Assembly (NCBI RefSeq): GCF_050947875.1
Contig: NC_134577.1
Span: 66,095,639-66,159,638 of the forward strand
Source: Dermacentor variabilis
Taxonomy: Eukaryota; Arthropoda; Arachnida; Ixodida; Ixodidae
Direction: 5' to 3'
DNA: 64,000 bases
A model generated the notes under the pieces. That model did no database searches. It worked only from the letters and a program-made list of their open reading frames with translations, and was not told the DNA's origin. The translations under genes were made by a program, and so were the position numbers. Positions 61,275 through 64,000 of this stretch are shown one piece after another. The stretch's first letter is position 1. The number at the start of each line of letters is the position of its first letter.

Positions 61275-62300
61275 GTAGAAATGTATATATTCATTCATTC
61301 ACAAAACTTTATTAGTGTCCTGAAGCCGGTCTTTTCAGACCGAGGCGGGCCGCGTCCACGTCGGCGCCGCCAGGCCGAGCCTTATGGCGTCATCGCGGAC
61401 CCTCTGGACAGCCCGTAGCTGATCTTTATATGAAGAGCTTGTTATCAACTTGTGCCAGTAAAGCCATCTTTCTTCGGGGTTGGCGAGAGTCGCGGGACAG
61501 CCCGCCAGCATGTGTCTGATGTCAATGATGCCATCGCACACGTTACATCCTTTCCTAATTTCTCTTTCGGGGTGAATTTTATTTATGAAATACGGAGTGG
61601 GGTACGTCCCGGTTTGCAGTAAACGTAGCGTGACTGCCTGAGCCCTGTTCAATTTTACTTGTGGCAGAGGGAATTACTACTTGGGCCTACGCCCCAAGTA
61701 GTAATATTTAGTGATGTCGTTGTAAGTTAGTAAGTGATCTTTATGCTCCCTGGAATGGTAGTGGGCGTCGGTTCGGTTCTGACCAGCACGGCAAGCAAGT
61801 CCTCGTGCCAGGTCGTTCGTCACCTCGTTGAGGTTGGGCCGAGTCTCGTCCACTTGTCCCATATGTGCAGGAAACCATCGGATTTCAGTTTTGATAGTTT
61901 CGACCTTGTCGATAATTTTAGCCACAGTCCCAGCTACATAGCCTTTGTCAAAGCTCTTTATTGCTGCTTTGGAATCGCTATAGATGAAAGACCATTTACG
62001 GTTCCTGATGGCTAGAGCAATCGCGGCTTGCTCCGCCACCGTGGAATCCTTAGTGAAGATGGTGACGGCGTCCCGTACCTCGCCCCGGCTGTCGACCACC
62101 ACGGCCGTGTAGGCCTCTTTGCCTTTGACCCAGGCAGCATCTACAAGGGCCACCTGTTGTCCTAGCTGTTCAATTTCTTTCAACAAAGCTTTCGCTCTCG
62201 CTTTTCTCCTGCTAACATTGTGTTCCGGGTGCATATTTCTCGGGAGGGGGGTGGTTCTGATCACGTCTCTAAGGTTCGCGCTTGCCAAAATATATTTTTC
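61275..62300 (-). mobile_element. I-like LINE: RNase H domain and C-terminal zinc region
   Basis: From 62288 the minus strand is open for 203 codons: NMHPEHNVSRRKARAKAL, LVDAAWVKGKEAYTAVVVD, VAEQAAIALAI, FIYSDSKAAIKSFDKGYVAG, IRWFPAHMGQ and NEVTNDLARGL. The four acidic RNase H positions (VDAAW, AEQA, SDSKAA, NDLA) and PAHMG are all readable. After one stop, a second frame (61652-61335) gives AVTLRLLQTGTYPTPYFINK and the zinc motif CNVCDGIIDIRHMLAGC. The element ends with an AATAAAGTTTTGTG-like end and a (GAAT)n tail near 61275. The reverse transcriptase is missing. Confidence 0.92.
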
Positions 62301-62576
62301 TGAGTTTCTTTATGACAACACAGACTGCGAATCTTTAAGGCTAATCGGTTACTTGAAGTTAGCACTTGAAAGCGTGGAGATTATTGACGTGAACACTCTT
62401 TTCTTCTGGAAGCGTGGTACCATGTAGTCTCCTACAAATCGCTAATACAAAGAACTCCGCGGCTGCAATCATTCTGATATCGTTGCAATCACAGCACGCG
62501 TGTTCGTCTAATCTTGGTACTCTTGGCTTATGACTTCCCAAAGGCTGACATTGGCGCGCTTTAAGTTCCTAACTTT

Positions 62577-63476
62577 TCAGATTACCGTTTTCTTCTAACG
62601 CATAAAGGCAAGTACAAAGCCAACGATGATGCTATACTGATGTACCTTGCACACGAGTCCCCTGAATTTCATTATTTTTGTACCGGTGATCGTTATAGTA
62701 TTGATGCGGTTTGGCTAAAATTCAAGTCTCACGTCATGCATCGTATGCGTACTTTCGTCCCAACTGTGTACAAATCAACTCAAAAACGCAATCCGTGGAT
62801 CACGCCTGAAATAATCCATACTACACGTAAAATAAAGAGGTTACGAAAAACTAGCAAGCAACGGAATGTTTCAGGCTACCGTTCTCAAGTAAATTCCCTT
62901 ACTAGATTACTTAGCGAACAAGTGCGTAACGCTAAACAGAAGTTCTGTGTCTCTACACTGCACGAGTTTATTAAGAACGCGCCTCAGAAATTCTGGCAGT
63001 ATATGAATGCAAAGCTGACTAATCCAGCTTCCCCGCATGCGCTAGATCAGGCCAGAGCTCATGATCTTAACGACTATCCTCGTTCGGTTTTCACAACTGA
63101 TAATGGTACTGCGAAAATAAATACTTCCTTTTACAATCAGGATAATCGATTGCTAGGAATGCCTAGCTTATCGGAGGCACGTATCCTTTCACTCCTATTA
63201 GGCATCAATAAAAAGAAAAGTAGCGGTTCAGACGCAACTCCCAACAGCTTTTTGAAACGGTATGCGGAGCCAGTCAGCAAATATCTTTATCTCGTATATT
63301 TCAAATCTTTTAAAGACGGTTGCCTTCCTGCTGAAGGCAAAATTGCTAAAATTACTCCCGTACTCAAATCAGGTAATGCAGCGTCTCCTTCTAATTACTG
63401 GGTCTATTTCTATCCCTTGCACTTGCAGCAAAATTCTAGAACACATTGTATTAGAATTTGTAATAAGCTTTATTGA
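62577..63476 (+). mobile_element. CR1-like LINE: region before RT and first RT motifs
   Basis: Open for about 298 codons from 62580 to a stop at 63474-63476: SHVMHRMRTFVPTVYKSTQK, RNPWITPEIIHTTRKIKRL, KFWQYMNAKL, KKKSSGSDATPNSFLKRYAE and LPAEGKIAKITPVLKSGNA. A frame change near 63395-63410 moves SISIPCTCSKILEHIVLEF to another frame. This is the endonuclease-RT spacer and RT blocks 0-2 of a CR1/jockey-type element. It is cut off abruptly at about 63476. Confidence 0.88.
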
Positions 63477-64000
63477 GTCGAACTGGTACATAAGAAACCG
63501 ATCAATGAGTTAGCGGTAAGAGGAAAAATAGAGGAATTCCGGATCAAGATACAGAACAGCTATTTGACTTTAACTCAGGAAGAGGACCTTAGTGTTGAAA
63601 CAATGAACGACAATCTTATGGGCATCATTAAGGAGTGCGCAATAGAAGTCGGTGGTAACTCCATTAGAGAGGATACCAGTAAGCTCTCGCAGGAGACGAA
63701 AGATCTGATCAAGAAACGCCAATGTATGAAAGCCTCCAACCCTACAGCTAGAATAGAACTGGCAGAACTTTCGAAGTTAATCAACAAGCGTAAGACAGCT
63801 GACATAAGGAAGTATAATAGGGATAGAATTGAACATGCTCTCAGGAACGGAGGAAGCCTAAAATCAGTGAAGAAGAAACTAGGAATTGGGAAGAATCAGA
63901 TGTATGCGTTAAGAGACAAAGCAGGCAATATAATTACTAATATGGATGAGATAGCTCAAGTGGCTGAAGAGTTCTATAGAGATTTGTACAGTACCAGAGG
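63477..64000 (+). mobile_element. RTE/BovB-like LINE ORF, open to the window edge
   Basis: From 63477 one frame stays open through 64000 (about 174 codons): ELAVRGKIEEFRIKIQNSYL, EEDLSVETMNDNLMGIIKEC, KLSQETKDLIKKRQCMKA, RIEHALRNGGSLKSVKKKL and AQVAEEFYRDLYS. This is the segment between the endonuclease and the reverse transcriptase in the RTE/BovB clade. It starts exactly where the CR1-like element stops. Whether the reverse transcriptase continues intact lies outside the window. Confidence 0.88.

Overview
The window looks like nuclear DNA of an ixodid (hard) tick. This is inferred from the style of the sequence: long introns, many tRNA-derived SINEs of the tick Ruka type, broken non-LTR retrotransposons of several clades (RTE/BovB-like, CR1-like, RNase-H-bearing I-like), Ty3/gypsy and Helentron-like fragments, and many simple repeats. 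There is no operon structure and no bacterial gene.

The main gene is on the + strand from 17,036 to 54,595. It is a 15-exon gene for a ferric-chelate reductase 1 (FRRS1/SDR2)-like membrane protein. I joined the exons by GT-AG sites and intron phase. The exons sum to exactly 2,100 nt, giving 699 residues plus stop, with no internal stop. Domain order is signal peptide, Reeler, acidic linker, DOMON, cytochrome b561 core with four histidines in the expected places, a Pro/Ala-rich linker and a last transmembrane helix. The family moves electrons across a membrane to reduce ferric iron.

A second gene of the same kind ends at the left edge. Its last two coding exons (476-576 and 2,267-2,368) have the same intron phases and a similar terminal helix as exons 14 and 15 of the main gene. 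This is a head-to-tail pair of paralogues whose upstream member starts outside the window.

The ~14.7 kb between the genes, the introns and the ~9.4 kb after the main gene are filled with transposable elements. From left to right the main ones are: a LINE C-terminus (0.95-1.5 kb), a Ruka-type SINE (3.5-3.8 kb), a 34-bp minisatellite (4.8-4.9 kb), RNase-H LINE fragments (12.0-13.5 kb), a 446-bp element with perfect 24-bp terminal inverted repeats (13.5-13.9 kb), a SINE-tail inverted duplication (15.1-15.35 kb), a CR1-like LINE in intron 1, RTE fragments in introns 1, 6 and 7 and 3' of the gene, a Ty3/gypsy reverse transcriptase in intron 13 (48.3-49.2 kb), a Helentron-type endonuclease in intron 14 (51.9-52.3 kb), a three-copy repeat family with a conserved reading frame (45.0-45.7, 56.0-56.4 and 56.6-57.2 kb), and a nest of three LINEs at 61.3-64.0 kb. 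The last is an RTE frame still open at the window edge.
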